A stretch of DNA of 5,921 nucleotides, taken from Actinomycetota bacterium (GTDB taxonomy: Bacteria > Actinomycetota > Humimicrobiia > Humimicrobiales > Humimicrobiaceae). The first letter of the stretch is position 1. Each line of letters begins with the position of its first letter. The notes below the pieces were generated by a model. It searched no databases. It saw nothing but the letters and a program-made list of their open reading frames with translations, and was not told the origin of the DNA. The stretch covers positions 700 to 6,620 of the forward strand of contig JAMCQQ010000380.1 in assembly GCA_023379515.1 (NCBI GenBank), in the 5' to 3' direction. A program made the translations under genes and the position numbers. Below, one piece after another: positions 1 to 5,542 of this stretch.

Positions 1-152
1 GTGGATGTGGGAATGCATGAGGTACAGCTTTTTATATTTATATACCGAGGCTTCTTTCTTATGGTAACTTTAAAATTACCTATGGATCCCTCTATCTTAA
101 TTATTTCCGATAAACTAAGCAGCTCAATATTTTCATGCATTCCCACATCCAC
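1..152. repeat. 20-bp perfect inverted repeat at the window edge (likely chimeric fold-back)
   Basis: Bases 1-20 (GTGGATGTGGGAATGCATGA) are the exact reverse complement of 133-152, which encode the conserved VDVGMHE segment of HdrA. The match runs to the window edge and could continue beyond it. Base 21 already differs. Reading hdrA toward the edge, family-like sequence ends at TCATGC (15-20), a 6-bp microhomology also present at 133-138. This is the pattern expected of template switching during amplification, or of a mis-assembled contig end. Confidence 0.8.
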
Positions 153-749
153 CATTTTTGGGGATAATATGCATGCAGAACAATCAATTGTCGGAAAGGT
201 TTTATCCAGCTGTGCCATACGGCCCCCGATTGAGGCCTCTCTTTCAACAAGCATTACCTTCAATCCACCATCAGCGATGTCAAGACTTGCCTGAATCCCT
301 GCAATTCCTCCACCAATAACAAGCACATTTTTATTTAATTCGAAATACTTTGGATAAAGCTCAATATGCCTCCTGACCTTATAAACAGCCATTCTGATTA
401 ACTCGATCGCTTTTTCTGTAGCTTTTTCCCTGTTATCATGAATCCATGAGTCATGTTCCCTTATGTTTGCCATCTCAAATAGATAAGGATTTAAATTAAC
501 AGATTCGACGGTCCTCATAAAAGTTGTGCCATGGACTCTCGGGGAGCATGATGCAACTATTACTCTATTAAGATTATGCTCTGTGATTGCCTTTTTGATT
601 TGGCCCTGGCCTGGTTCCGAACATGTATACAGGTTAGTTTGTGTAAAAACTACCCCGGGAAATTTTAAAACTTCTTTCGCAGCTTTTTCTACATCAACGG
701 TTGCACCAATATTCGAGCCGCAATAACATATAAACACACCTATTCTCAA
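1..749 (-). CDS. hdrA: HdrA-like FAD/iron-sulfur subunit of heterodisulfide reductase, 3' end missing
   Basis: HdrA is the flavin subunit that takes electrons from a hydrogenase, formate or NADH module and passes them to HdrC and HdrB; in some complexes it performs flavin-based electron bifurcation. About 245 N-terminal residues are visible of a family usually over 600. The start reads MRIGVFICYCGSNIG, the typical HdrA opening. An N-terminal domain with Cys8, Cys10, Cys43 and Cys68 (ASCSPRVHG) is followed by the dinucleotide motif GGGIAGIQ at 146-153, then GGRMAQLDKTFPTIDCSAC at about 175-193. KPRYI then leads into the first cysteines of an inserted ferredoxin cluster, C242-T-S-C245. The next residues, IPTS, do not fit the family (Gly-x-Cys is expected); they come from the fold-back in bases 1-20, so reliable coding probably stops near base 15. 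The start is TTG at 747-749, because an in-frame TAA lies directly upstream. It is the third gene of the hdrCBA operon, 40 bp after hdrB. The family call is firm; the electron donor is unknown. Confidence 0.93.
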   Translation of the reverse strand, partial: MRIGVFICYCGSNIGATVDVEKAAKEVLKFPGVVFTQTNLYTCSEPGQGQIKKAITEHNLNRVIVASCSPRVHGTTFMRTVESVNLNPYLFEMANIREHDSWIHDNREKATEKAIELIRMAVYKVRRHIELYPKYFELNKNVLVIGGGIAGIQASLDIADGGLKVMLVEREASIGGRMAQLDKTFPTIDCSACILSPKMVDVGMHENIELLSLSEIIKIEGSIGNFKVTIRKKPRYINIKSCTSCIPTS

Positions 750-760
750 TTAATTTCCTT
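747..760 (-). promoter_or_regulatory. Ribosome binding site and TTG start of hdrA
   Basis: On the minus strand AAGGAAATTAATTG holds an AAGGA Shine-Dalgarno element about 6 nt before a TTG codon. An in-frame TAA (750-752) abuts the TTG, so no upstream start is possible. The alternative GTG four codons further in would cut into the conserved MRIGVFIC opening. Confidence 0.7.
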
Positions 761-789
761 TTTTAACTCCTATTTAAATAATACAAAAC

Positions 790-1746
790 TCAAATTCTAA
801 TATCCGGCCCAACAAATAATTTGTCTATCATCATATCTTTATATGACAAACCCAGAGCAAGTCCTAAAATCTGAGAGATATAAAATACAGGAATTTTATA
901 ATTTGACTTAAAATATTTATTTATTTGTGATTGTCTCAAATCCAGATTCTGCTGGCATAACTGGCAGCACACTATTATACAATTAGCTCCTGCCTCCTGT
1001 GCCGCACTTAGAATTTTTTCACTAAGTTCGATAACGATATTTTTATTTGTTAAAGATAATATTGCGCCGCAGCATTCTGTCTTGAATGAGAAATCAAGAC
1101 TTTCTATACCTACTTCCTTTAAGATACTCTCCATAGATGTGGGGTTTTCAATACTGTCAAATTTGATTACATACCCCGGCCTCAAAAGCACGCATCCATA
1201 ATAGCAAACTGGTTTTAGACTCTTTAAAAGATCAACCCCTTTGGAATCAATGACTTCGTCTCTTGTTTCCAAAAACTTATTTCTTATTTTTTCCTTTATT
1301 AAAAATAAAAAATGAGCTATTGAATAAACCTTGAAATCCAGCTCCTGATTGATATCAAATCCCATATTTTCCAATTCTTTTAAAACCAGGTTCCTTCTGT
1401 CTTCTTCTAACTTATTTGCCGGCTTTGCATTGCTATTTATAGTTTGCGATGCAATGAGTAGCTTGCAATAACATGAAACGCAAGGACATAATATGTTTTC
1501 ATAACCCATTTTTTTTGCTAAAAGCAAATTTCTGGCAGAGAGAATAATTGAAAGTTCATCGCTGACATTGTGCGCAGGAGTTGTTCCGCAACAGTTCCAG
1601 TCATCAATTTCTTTAAATTCAATATCCAAATGCTTTAACAAATTTTTTATTGAAACATTAAAATCAATTGCAGTGGAATTCAGAGAACAGCCTGGATAAT
1701 AAGCTATTTTTTCCAACTTACTGTCTTTTTGAAATTCTTCTGTCAT
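790..1746 (-). CDS. hdrB: HdrB-like heterodisulfide reductase subunit with two CCG domains
   Basis: HdrB carries the disulfide-reducing site; in characterised enzymes, two non-cubane [4Fe-4S] clusters bound by CCG domains cleave CoM-S-S-CoB. In bacteria without those coenzymes the substrate is usually unknown. The protein has 318 residues, full length for the family. CCG domain 1 starts at YYPGC20, continues with W-N-C52-C53-G54 and ends in C89-V-S-C92. Domain 2 has YYGC185, E-C225-C226-G227 and C261-Q-L-C264. All cysteines of both motifs are present, so both cluster sites look intact. No signal peptide or membrane segment is seen, so the protein should be cytoplasmic. It lies 100 bp downstream of hdrC and 40 bp upstream of hdrA on the same strand. 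The ATG at 1744-1746 has only an A-rich leader and no clear Shine-Dalgarno element. Whether it reduces a heterodisulfide, another thiol compound or a protein partner cannot be told from the sequence. Confidence 0.94.
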   Translation of the reverse strand: MTEEFQKDSKLEKIAYYPGCSLNSTAIDFNVSIKNLLKHLDIEFKEIDDWNCCGTTPAHNVSDELSIILSARNLLLAKKMGYENILCPCVSCYCKLLIASQTINSNAKPANKLEEDRRNLVLKELENMGFDINQELDFKVYSIAHFLFLIKEKIRNKFLETRDEVIDSKGVDLLKSLKPVCYYGCVLLRPGYVIKFDSIENPTSMESILKEVGIESLDFSFKTECCGAILSLTNKNIVIELSEKILSAAQEAGANCIIVCCQLCQQNLDLRQSQINKYFKSNYKIPVFYISQILGLALGLSYKDMMIDKLFVGPDIRI

Positions 1747-1846
1747 CTTTTTTATAAAAATTTAGAATAAAAATTTAAATAAAATAATAAAAAATCATTG
1801 TAAATACAAAATATTAAAGTCAGCTAATCATAATAAAGTTTGCCAG

Positions 1847-2422
1847 TCATAAATATTTTTTTACCAACTTGGACAATTTCGCCCTGTCTTTTACAAATTC
1901 AGGAAACAATTTTATTTTCCTCTTACGCAAACTTTTCAAAGCTAGATCCATATCGTTAAAAAATTTTCCGCTTGAAATATTTAAATTCATAATAAGAGCC
2001 GGTTCATAACTTCTTCCAAAAATTCCGATAATCCTTAAAAAAGTTTTATAAAAATTTAATATGGCTTTTTCTTTAAAACTCCTGTGCTGCCAGCTTTTAA
2101 TTCGTAAATAATTCATTATTGCCGCAATATCTATCTGTTGGGGGCATCTGCTGCTGCAAATCTCACATGATAAACATAGGTAAATAGAATTAGAGTTAAA
2201 AATATTCTCTATTTTATTTGCGGCAATAAGTCTTATAATTTGATTGGGCTGATATTTATATACATTCGAAAGAGGACATCCGGCAGATAGATATTGCGCA
2301 TTCGAAAGAGGACATCCGGCAGTGCATCTTCCGCATTGATAACAATAATAAATATCAGGTTCAATGAAATTTACTATTTCATCCCTTATTTTATTTGAAA
2401 AATGATTATTTATCTTTTTCAT
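1847..2422 (-). CDS. hdrC: HdrC-like subunit with two [4Fe-4S] clusters
   Basis: HdrC is the small iron-sulfur subunit that relays electrons from HdrA to HdrB. The protein has 191 residues with two ferredoxin motifs: C27-Y-Q-C30-G-R-C33-T-A-G-C37-P and C83-L-S-C86-E-I-C89-S-S-R-C93-P. Between them is the family segment YKYQPNQIIRLI. No N-terminal transmembrane segment is present, so it should be soluble. Right after the first motif the sequence AGCPLSN is repeated (residues 35-41 and 47-53), adding 12 residues and an extra cysteine, C49, that ordinary family members would not be expected to have. The C-terminal third is basic (SLRKRKIKLFPEF) and ordinary for the family. It is first in the hdrCBA operon and diverges from the kinase gene. 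The ATG is not preceded by a clear Shine-Dalgarno element. Its TGA stop lies 100 bp of very AT-rich DNA before hdrB. Confidence 0.93.
   Translation of the reverse strand: MKKINNHFSNKIRDEIVNFIEPDIYYCYQCGRCTAGCPLSNAQYLSAGCPLSNVYKYQPNQIIRLIAANKIENIFNSNSIYLCLSCEICSSRCPQQIDIAAIMNYLRIKSWQHRSFKEKAILNFYKTFLRIIGIFGRSYEPALIMNLNISSGKFFNDMDLALKSLRKRKIKLFPEFVKDRAKLSKLVKKYL
2263..2322. repeat. In-frame tandem-type duplication inside hdrC (24-bp copies, 36-bp period)
   Basis: Bases 2263-2286 and 2299-2322 are identical over 24 nt, separated by 12 nt of unrelated sequence. The 36-bp period equals 12 codons, so the reading frame is kept. Both copies encode AGCPLSN, next to the first [4Fe-4S] motif. Identity at DNA level indicates a recent event, or an assembly error over a short repeat. 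Confidence 0.9.
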
Positions 2423-2443
2423 TATTTACTATTAAAAAGCTTG

Positions 2444-2452
2444 ATTATACCA
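2444..2452 (-). promoter_or_regulatory. Candidate extended -10 promoter of hdrCBA
   Basis: On the minus strand TGGTATAAT is a perfect TATAAT preceded by a TGn extended -10 element, ending 21 nt before the hdrC ATG. No good -35 is seen at 16-18 bp, which extended -10 promoters tolerate. Predicted from sequence only. Confidence 0.45.
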
Positions 2453-2526
2453 AATAACTGTAAATAATATATGTAAATTAGAAATTTTACAATATCAAAA
2501 AAAATATTTTAGGTATTCTTAATTAT

Positions 2527-2543
2527 ACTACGTATTCAGTAGT
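2527..2543. promoter_or_regulatory. Short dyad in the divergent hdrC/kinase promoter region
   Basis: ACTAC and GTAGT form a perfect 5-bp inverted repeat around a 7-nt centre, midway between the divergent hdrC and kinase starts. It could be an operator. It is short, and the region is AT-rich, so chance is possible. Confidence 0.2.
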
Positions 2544-2562
2544 GATTTGACCTAAATTTTTA

Positions 2563-2591
2563 TTTCAAGAAATCCTTACACATTGTACAAT
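2563..2591 (+). promoter_or_regulatory. Weak candidate promoter of the histidine kinase gene
   Basis: TTTCAA at 2563-2568 and TACAAT at 2586-2591 are separated by 17 bp. The implied transcription start near 2598 leaves a short leader containing the Shine-Dalgarno element at 2609-2614. The -35 matches only half of the consensus. Confidence 0.25.
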
Positions 2592-2608
2592 ATCAGCAGA
2601 TTAAAAAT

Positions 2609-2624
2609 AAAGGAAAAAAATATG
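2609..2624 (+). promoter_or_regulatory. Ribosome binding site that sets the kinase start
   Basis: AAAGGA at 2609-2614 lies 7 nt before ATG 2622. A TTG at 2583 in the same frame would add 13 residues, but it has no Shine-Dalgarno element and adds nothing conserved. Confidence 0.7.
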
Positions 2625-3830
2625 AATGAAGCGGTTATAGCATTAATAGGTGCAGGCAACGGGGGGCTGGCACTGTTGAAGGTGCTTTTAGAAATTCCCG
2701 GCGTTAAAATAAAATATGTATGTGACACAAATCCCGATGCCGTCGGCTGCCTTTTTGCCAAAGAACACCAGATTTTCTGCATTACCGACTACAGTCAGAT
2801 TATTAAGGACAAAGATGTAAGCCTCATATTTGAAGCCACCGGAAATCCTGAGGTTTTTGTAGATCTCAGCAAAAAAAAATTCCCCAGGATAAGCCTGATA
2901 GGCGCAGAAGGAGCAAGGATCGTCTATAATTTACTTGATGCTTATAATGAAATCAATCAAAACCTCAATGAATATAAGAATAATCTGGAAAAAAAGATTA
3001 TTGAAAGGACCGAAGAGCTTGAAAAGGCAAATGAAAAACTTGGAAAAGAAATGATGGAATATGAAAAACTAAATCAGAAATTGCAGGAAATGAGTAATGA
3101 AAAAACCAAGTACTTATTATATGCCACACATCAATTAAAGGCTCCCTTTGCTGCCATTCAAAGTTATGTCGATATTATACTTGATGGTTATGCCGGTGAA
3201 ATCCCGCAAAGGACCCGGGACATTATTCTGAAAATCAAACAGCGATGCGAATTATTATCAAATGTGATAAAAGAAATGCTTGAGCTTGCAAAACTCAAAG
3301 CATTTGATGCCGCTGATACAAATCTGAAAAAACTCGACATCAATCAAATTCTTTCTGCTGTGGTTCAGCGATATCAGGTGATTGCCAGTACAAAAGAGAT
3401 TCAAATTGACTTGATTTATGATGATTTTTATCTAAAACATTATGACGGACCATTTTCCCCTTTAAATGAAGCCTTTTATATCAAAGGATATGAAAAACAG
3501 ATAGATGTGCTTTTTTCGACATTGATAGAAAACGCAATCAACTATTCACCTCCCAACTCTGTTATTAAAATCATAATTAAAAAAATGGGATCTTCACAGT
3601 TATATATAGGTATCCAGGATCAGGGAATTGGGATCCCTGAAAAGAACTTAAGCAAAATTTTCAGTGAGTTCTTCAGATCCAATAATGCAGTAGAGTTTCA
3701 TCATAATGGAACCGGGCTTGGACTTTCCATTGCCAAAGAGATTGCTGCAATTCATAATACAAGTATCCAGGTCGAAAGTGTCCTGAATCAGGGGTCCTGT
3801 TTTTCGATGATTTTTCAGTTGATAGAATAA
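2622..3830 (+). CDS. Soluble histidine kinase with an N-terminal NAD(P)-binding Rossmann domain
   Basis: This is a cytoplasmic two-component sensor kinase of 402 residues. Residues 4-100 form a Rossmann-like domain: IALIGAGNGG (GxGxxG at 10-15) on the first strand-loop, Asp35 in YVCDTNPDA at the end of strand 2 (suggesting NAD rather than NADP), and FEATGNPEVF at 70-79, reminiscent of DapB, homoserine-dehydrogenase or aspartate-dehydrogenase N-termini. A charged coiled-coil linker spans about 107-160. The HisKA domain has its phosphorylated His170 in ATHQLKAP. The HATPase domain has its N-box at ENAINYSPP (N304), G1 at DQGIGI (333-338), F-box at FSEFF (347-351) and G2 at GTGLGL (363-368). No transmembrane segment, PAS or HAMP domain is visible. 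All catalytic boxes are intact, so it should be active. Divergence from hdrCBA suggests that it senses NAD(H) or a related metabolite and controls redox metabolism; that is inference. No response regulator lies in the window. The start was chosen by the strong ribosome binding site. Confidence 0.9.
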   Translation: MNEAVIALIGAGNGGLALLKVLLEIPGVKIKYVCDTNPDAVGCLFAKEHQIFCITDYSQIIKDKDVSLIFEATGNPEVFVDLSKKKFPRISLIGAEGARIVYNLLDAYNEINQNLNEYKNNLEKKIIERTEELEKANEKLGKEMMEYEKLNQKLQEMSNEKTKYLLYATHQLKAPFAAIQSYVDIILDGYAGEIPQRTRDIILKIKQRCELLSNVIKEMLELAKLKAFDAADTNLKKLDINQILSAVVQRYQVIASTKEIQIDLIYDDFYLKHYDGPFSPLNEAFYIKGYEKQIDVLFSTLIENAINYSPPNSVIKIIIKKMGSSQLYIGIQDQGIGIPEKNLSKIFSEFFRSNNAVEFHHNGTGLGLSIAKEIAAIHNTSIQVESVLNQGSCFSMIFQLIE

Positions 3831-3839
3831 AAAGTTGAC

Positions 3840-3887
3840 AAATAAAAATACGGCGGTGTCCTGCTCTCCCATACCGTTGCCAGTAAA
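3840..3887 (-). pseudogene. 5S rRNA 3'-end fragment, copy A
   Basis: Read on the minus strand, this is the 3' part of a bacterial 5S rRNA: TTTACTG-GCAA-CGGTA (a hairpin with a GNRA loop, helix IV region), then TATGGGAGAG and the 3' strand ending in CGCCG-type sequence, followed by a T-rich trailer. It matches copy B (5283-5330) at 46 of 48 positions, including the trailer outside the mature rRNA. It stops abruptly at the hairpin base, and the 5' two thirds are absent, so it cannot make 5S rRNA. It lies 25 bp past the stop of the ATPase gene, on the same strand, and 9 bp past the kinase stop on the opposite strand. Confidence 0.85.
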
Positions 3888-3912
3888 TAGAAATCTTTGT
3901 ATTTGTAATAAG

Positions 3913-5142
3913 TTAAGGTAATATTGAAAGCCATTGGTGAGCGGTAACAGCTAAAATATCATTCTTTTTATTTTTATAGATTCTTTTTATGTTTTCTTTT
4001 TTTACAAGTTGGACGGCAGGAATATTTAATGAATCCTGAAAATTGACAAGGTTTTCAGAGGGAGCCTCATCAGATAATTTCGTTTCTATTAGTAAAAAAG
4101 GTTTATTATTTTTGGCAATTAGAAAATCCACTTCATGGTGGTCCTTATCTCTTAAATAATGAAGAGTAAATTTTCCCCATCCGTAATCACTCCATATTTC
4201 GACTGCTCTTAAAAATTCCAGGGCAACAAGGTTTTCAAAGCGCGAGGCTTCATCTTCTATAACCGGATAATTAAACAGATATATTTTTTTCTCTTTAAGA
4301 ATGCTTCTTGAAATTTTAACTGTCCATGGAGAAAGTCTGAAAGTCAGGTAGAAAGAGTCAAAAAGCAGCAACCAATTTTTTACTGTATCAAAAGATACAT
4401 GTAAATCCCTGGCCAGATTATTTATTGAAAATGGACTGCCTACTTTCGAAGGTATAAGGGCAAATAGTGTCTCAACCAAATCAAGGTTTCGTATATCAGC
4501 TAAAGTTGCCAGATCATCCCGCACAATTTGCGACCCATAAGCGGCAGACCATGATAGCCAGAAAGACTTCCTGCCCTTTATGAATGGTTCGGGAAAACCG
4601 CTTAATTCCCAAAGAGCCTGAAAAATGTCCTTTGTTTTTTCCTTTATACTATCACCCGAATCCTTCAGGGGATTAGTCAGAAACTGCTCCAATTCAACTC
4701 CTGCTGGTGCCAGTTCGGCCAAGGTGAAAGGAAAAATATGGAATTTTAAAAACCGTCCCGCAAGAGAGTCCCCGGTCTTTCGTGAAAATTCCATGCGTCC
4801 ACTTCCGGTAACCAGGAATTGGAATTCCTTTAAAAATTGATCATAAATACCCTTAAGATAATTCTTCCAGTCCCTGTATTTGTGTATTTCATCTAAAATT
4901 ACAAGAGGCCTTGATGAAAAGCTACTGCGGGATATTTTTGAAAAAAACATAGGGTCTTCTATAAGAAGTCTTTTATCTTTTGCAATATCCCAGTTAAAAT
5001 AAATAACATCCTGAAAATCTTTTGCAGCTATATCGCGTGCAAAAGTAGTTTTTCCTGACTGGCGAGGACCGGCCAGCATTATCATAGATTTATCCGAAGA
5101 TAGCTGATCCCATAATATCTTATATAGTTCTCTTTTATACAT
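3913..5142 (-). CDS. AAA_14/DUF4143 family ATPase
   Basis: This 409-residue protein has the layout of the large AAA_14-DUF4143 family. The Walker A is AGPRQSGKTT (24-33), the Walker B is LVILDEIHKY (80-89), and VTGSGR (111-116) is sensor 1 after a strand. A winged-helix-like middle region includes SFDTVKNWLLLFDSFYL. The C-terminal DUF4143 domain has EVDFLIAKNNKPFLLIETK with D339, E353 and K355 spaced as in a PD-(D/E)XK nuclease-like core. Length is normal for the family and no frame break is seen. The biological role of these ATPases is poorly known; they are abundant, often multicopy accessory genes of anaerobes and archaea, found near mobile and toxin-antitoxin loci. The gene stands alone between two 5S rRNA fragments on its own strand. 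There is no clear Shine-Dalgarno element before the ATG at 5140-5142. Confidence 0.93.
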   Translation of the reverse strand: MYKRELYKILWDQLSSDKSMIMLAGPRQSGKTTFARDIAAKDFQDVIYFNWDIAKDKRLLIEDPMFFSKISRSSFSSRPLVILDEIHKYRDWKNYLKGIYDQFLKEFQFLVTGSGRMEFSRKTGDSLAGRFLKFHIFPFTLAELAPAGVELEQFLTNPLKDSGDSIKEKTKDIFQALWELSGFPEPFIKGRKSFWLSWSAAYGSQIVRDDLATLADIRNLDLVETLFALIPSKVGSPFSINNLARDLHVSFDTVKNWLLLFDSFYLTFRLSPWTVKISRSILKEKKIYLFNYPVIEDEASRFENLVALEFLRAVEIWSDYGWGKFTLHYLRDKDHHEVDFLIAKNNKPFLLIETKLSDEAPSENLVNFQDSLNIPAVQLVKKENIKRIYKNKKNDILAVTAHQWLSILP

Positions 5143-5148
5143 ATTAAA

Positions 5149-5216
5149 AGTTTAAACCATACTGGGAAAATGTCAAGTAAATTTCCGAGTATACCTGAAA
5201 ATATTATTCTGTCCAA
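5149..5216 (-). promoter_or_regulatory. Candidate promoters of the ATPase gene
   Basis: Two possibilities overlap on the minus strand. One is TTGGAC (5211-5216), 17 bp, TATACT (5188-5193), leaving a leader of about 39 nt. The other is a perfect TTGACA (5171-5176), 16 bp, TAAACT (5149-5154), which would start transcription at or within a few bases of the ATG and make the mRNA nearly leaderless. Upstream, at 5253-5264, TTACT-TT-AGTAA is a small dyad. The rest of 5143-5282 is AT-rich and shows no gene. Confidence 0.35.
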
Positions 5217-5282
5217 AACAGCTAATAAGAGTATATTATTTTTTATCTAAGTTTACTTTAGTAAGGACAAATATGATCCAAT

Positions 5283-5341
5283 AAATAAAAATACGGCGGC
5301 GTCCTACTCTCCCATACCGTTGCCAGTAAAGTACCATCGGC
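5283..5341 (-). pseudogene. 5S rRNA 3'-half fragment, copy B
   Basis: On the minus strand this reads GCCGATGGTACTTTACTG, the GCAA-loop hairpin, TATGGGAGAGTAGGAC and GCCGCCG, then the T-rich trailer. That corresponds to roughly E. coli 5S positions 69-120. It overlaps the middle fragment at 5476-5519 by 18 nt. Joined through that overlap, the two give an uninterrupted 5S from about position 43 to the 3' end. It is not a functional 5S gene, because the 5' third, including the strand pairing in helix I, is missing. Confidence 0.85.
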
Positions 5342-5475
5342 CTAATGGTATGGGATCACCCCCGCTCGCGCGGGGAACACTATTTTAGCTAAATATGCTA
5401 TGTAGTATGCAACAACTAATAGGCTTTGAATAGATACGTCGTCTAAAAGATGTGTTTTGATGGATATCTGTGTGT
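5342..5475. other. 134-bp insert splitting the 5S sequence
   Basis: This stretch interrupts the 5S-derived sequence and is flanked by an 18-bp direct repeat. It contains a 10-bp joint, one complete CRISPR-type repeat (5352-5380) and 95 bp of AT-rich sequence (5381-5475). The AT-rich part includes the palindrome TTTAGCTAAA (5384-5393). No open reading frame, transposase or terminal inverted repeat is visible. Confidence 0.7.
5352..5380 (-). CRISPR. Solitary 29-nt type I-E-like CRISPR repeat
   Basis: On the minus strand the unit begins GTGTTCCCCGCGCGAGCGGG and ends GGTGATCCC, exactly 29 nt long. It has the GTGTTCCCCGC start and the GC-rich hairpin (CCCCGC/GCGGGG, 4-nt loop) typical of type I-E repeats. 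Only one copy is present: no second repeat occurs about 61 bp away in either direction, and no cas gene is in the window. On its 5' side (minus strand) lies an AT-rich stretch ending TTTAGCTAAAATA, which resembles the position and composition of a CRISPR leader. On its other side come 10 nt and then 5S-derived sequence. It is an orphan repeat or the remnant of an array, not an array. Confidence 0.7.
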
Positions 5476-5519
5476 CAGTAAAGTACCATCGGCGCTGAAG
5501 GGCTTAACTTCTGTGTTCG
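5476..5519 (-). pseudogene. 5S rRNA middle fragment
   Basis: On the minus strand this begins CGAACACAGAAGTTAAGCCC, the most conserved loop of bacterial 5S rRNA, and continues TTCAGCGCCGATGGTACT; it covers about E. coli positions 43-86. Beyond CGAAC the sequence leaves 5S abruptly, and the 5' third is missing. It begins 23 bp after the toxin gene stop on the same strand, a spacing close to the 25 bp between the ATPase stop and copy A. Confidence 0.85.
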
Positions 5520-5542
5520 ACTCCTCAATTTCATAAGAATTT

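Larger units (their letters stand above)
5324..5493. repeat. 18-bp direct repeat flanking the insert
   Basis: CAGTAAAGTACCATCGGC occurs at 5324-5341 and again at 5476-5493, 152 bp apart. Both copies are 5S sequence (helix IV side). Removing one copy and the insert restores continuous 5S sequence, so the arrangement resembles an insertion with an 18-bp target duplication, or recombination between two 5S copies. Confidence 0.85.

Noticed and set aside
1..294. Plus-strand open frame at the window start
   Set aside because: It is antisense to hdrA, whose frame has clear family motifs throughout; its first residues (VDVGMHE) come from the inverted copy of hdrA.
526..726. Plus-strand open frame of 66 codons
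   Set aside because: It overlaps the N-terminal part of hdrA on the opposite strand and shows no protein motif of its own.
1824..1850. Eight-codon frame (MTGKLYYD) overlapping the hdrC stop by ATGA
   Set aside because: It is too short to support as a gene, has no family resemblance, and lies in very AT-rich spacer DNA.
2583..2621. Upstream TTG start for the histidine kinase
   Set aside because: It lacks a ribosome binding site and would add 13 non-conserved residues, while ATG 2622 has AAAGGA at ideal spacing and begins right before the Rossmann strand.
3831..3912. Intrinsic terminator between the convergent kinase and ATPase genes
   Set aside because: Only the short GNRA-capped hairpin of the 5S fragment is present, and it is not followed directly by a T-run on either strand; the T-rich trailer lies over 20 nt away.
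5352..5475. CRISPR array
   Set aside because: Only one repeat is present; scanning both sides at the expected spacing of about 61 bp shows no second copy, and there are no cas genes.
5283..5519. Functional 5S rRNA gene
   Set aside because: The 5' third is missing and the remainder is interrupted and partly duplicated, so a mature 5S could not form.
5283..5519. Classical integron attC sites
   Set aside because: The boundaries do not show the GTTRRRY/RYYYAAC core sites; the sequence is recognisably 5S rRNA. Only the arrangement resembles cassettes.
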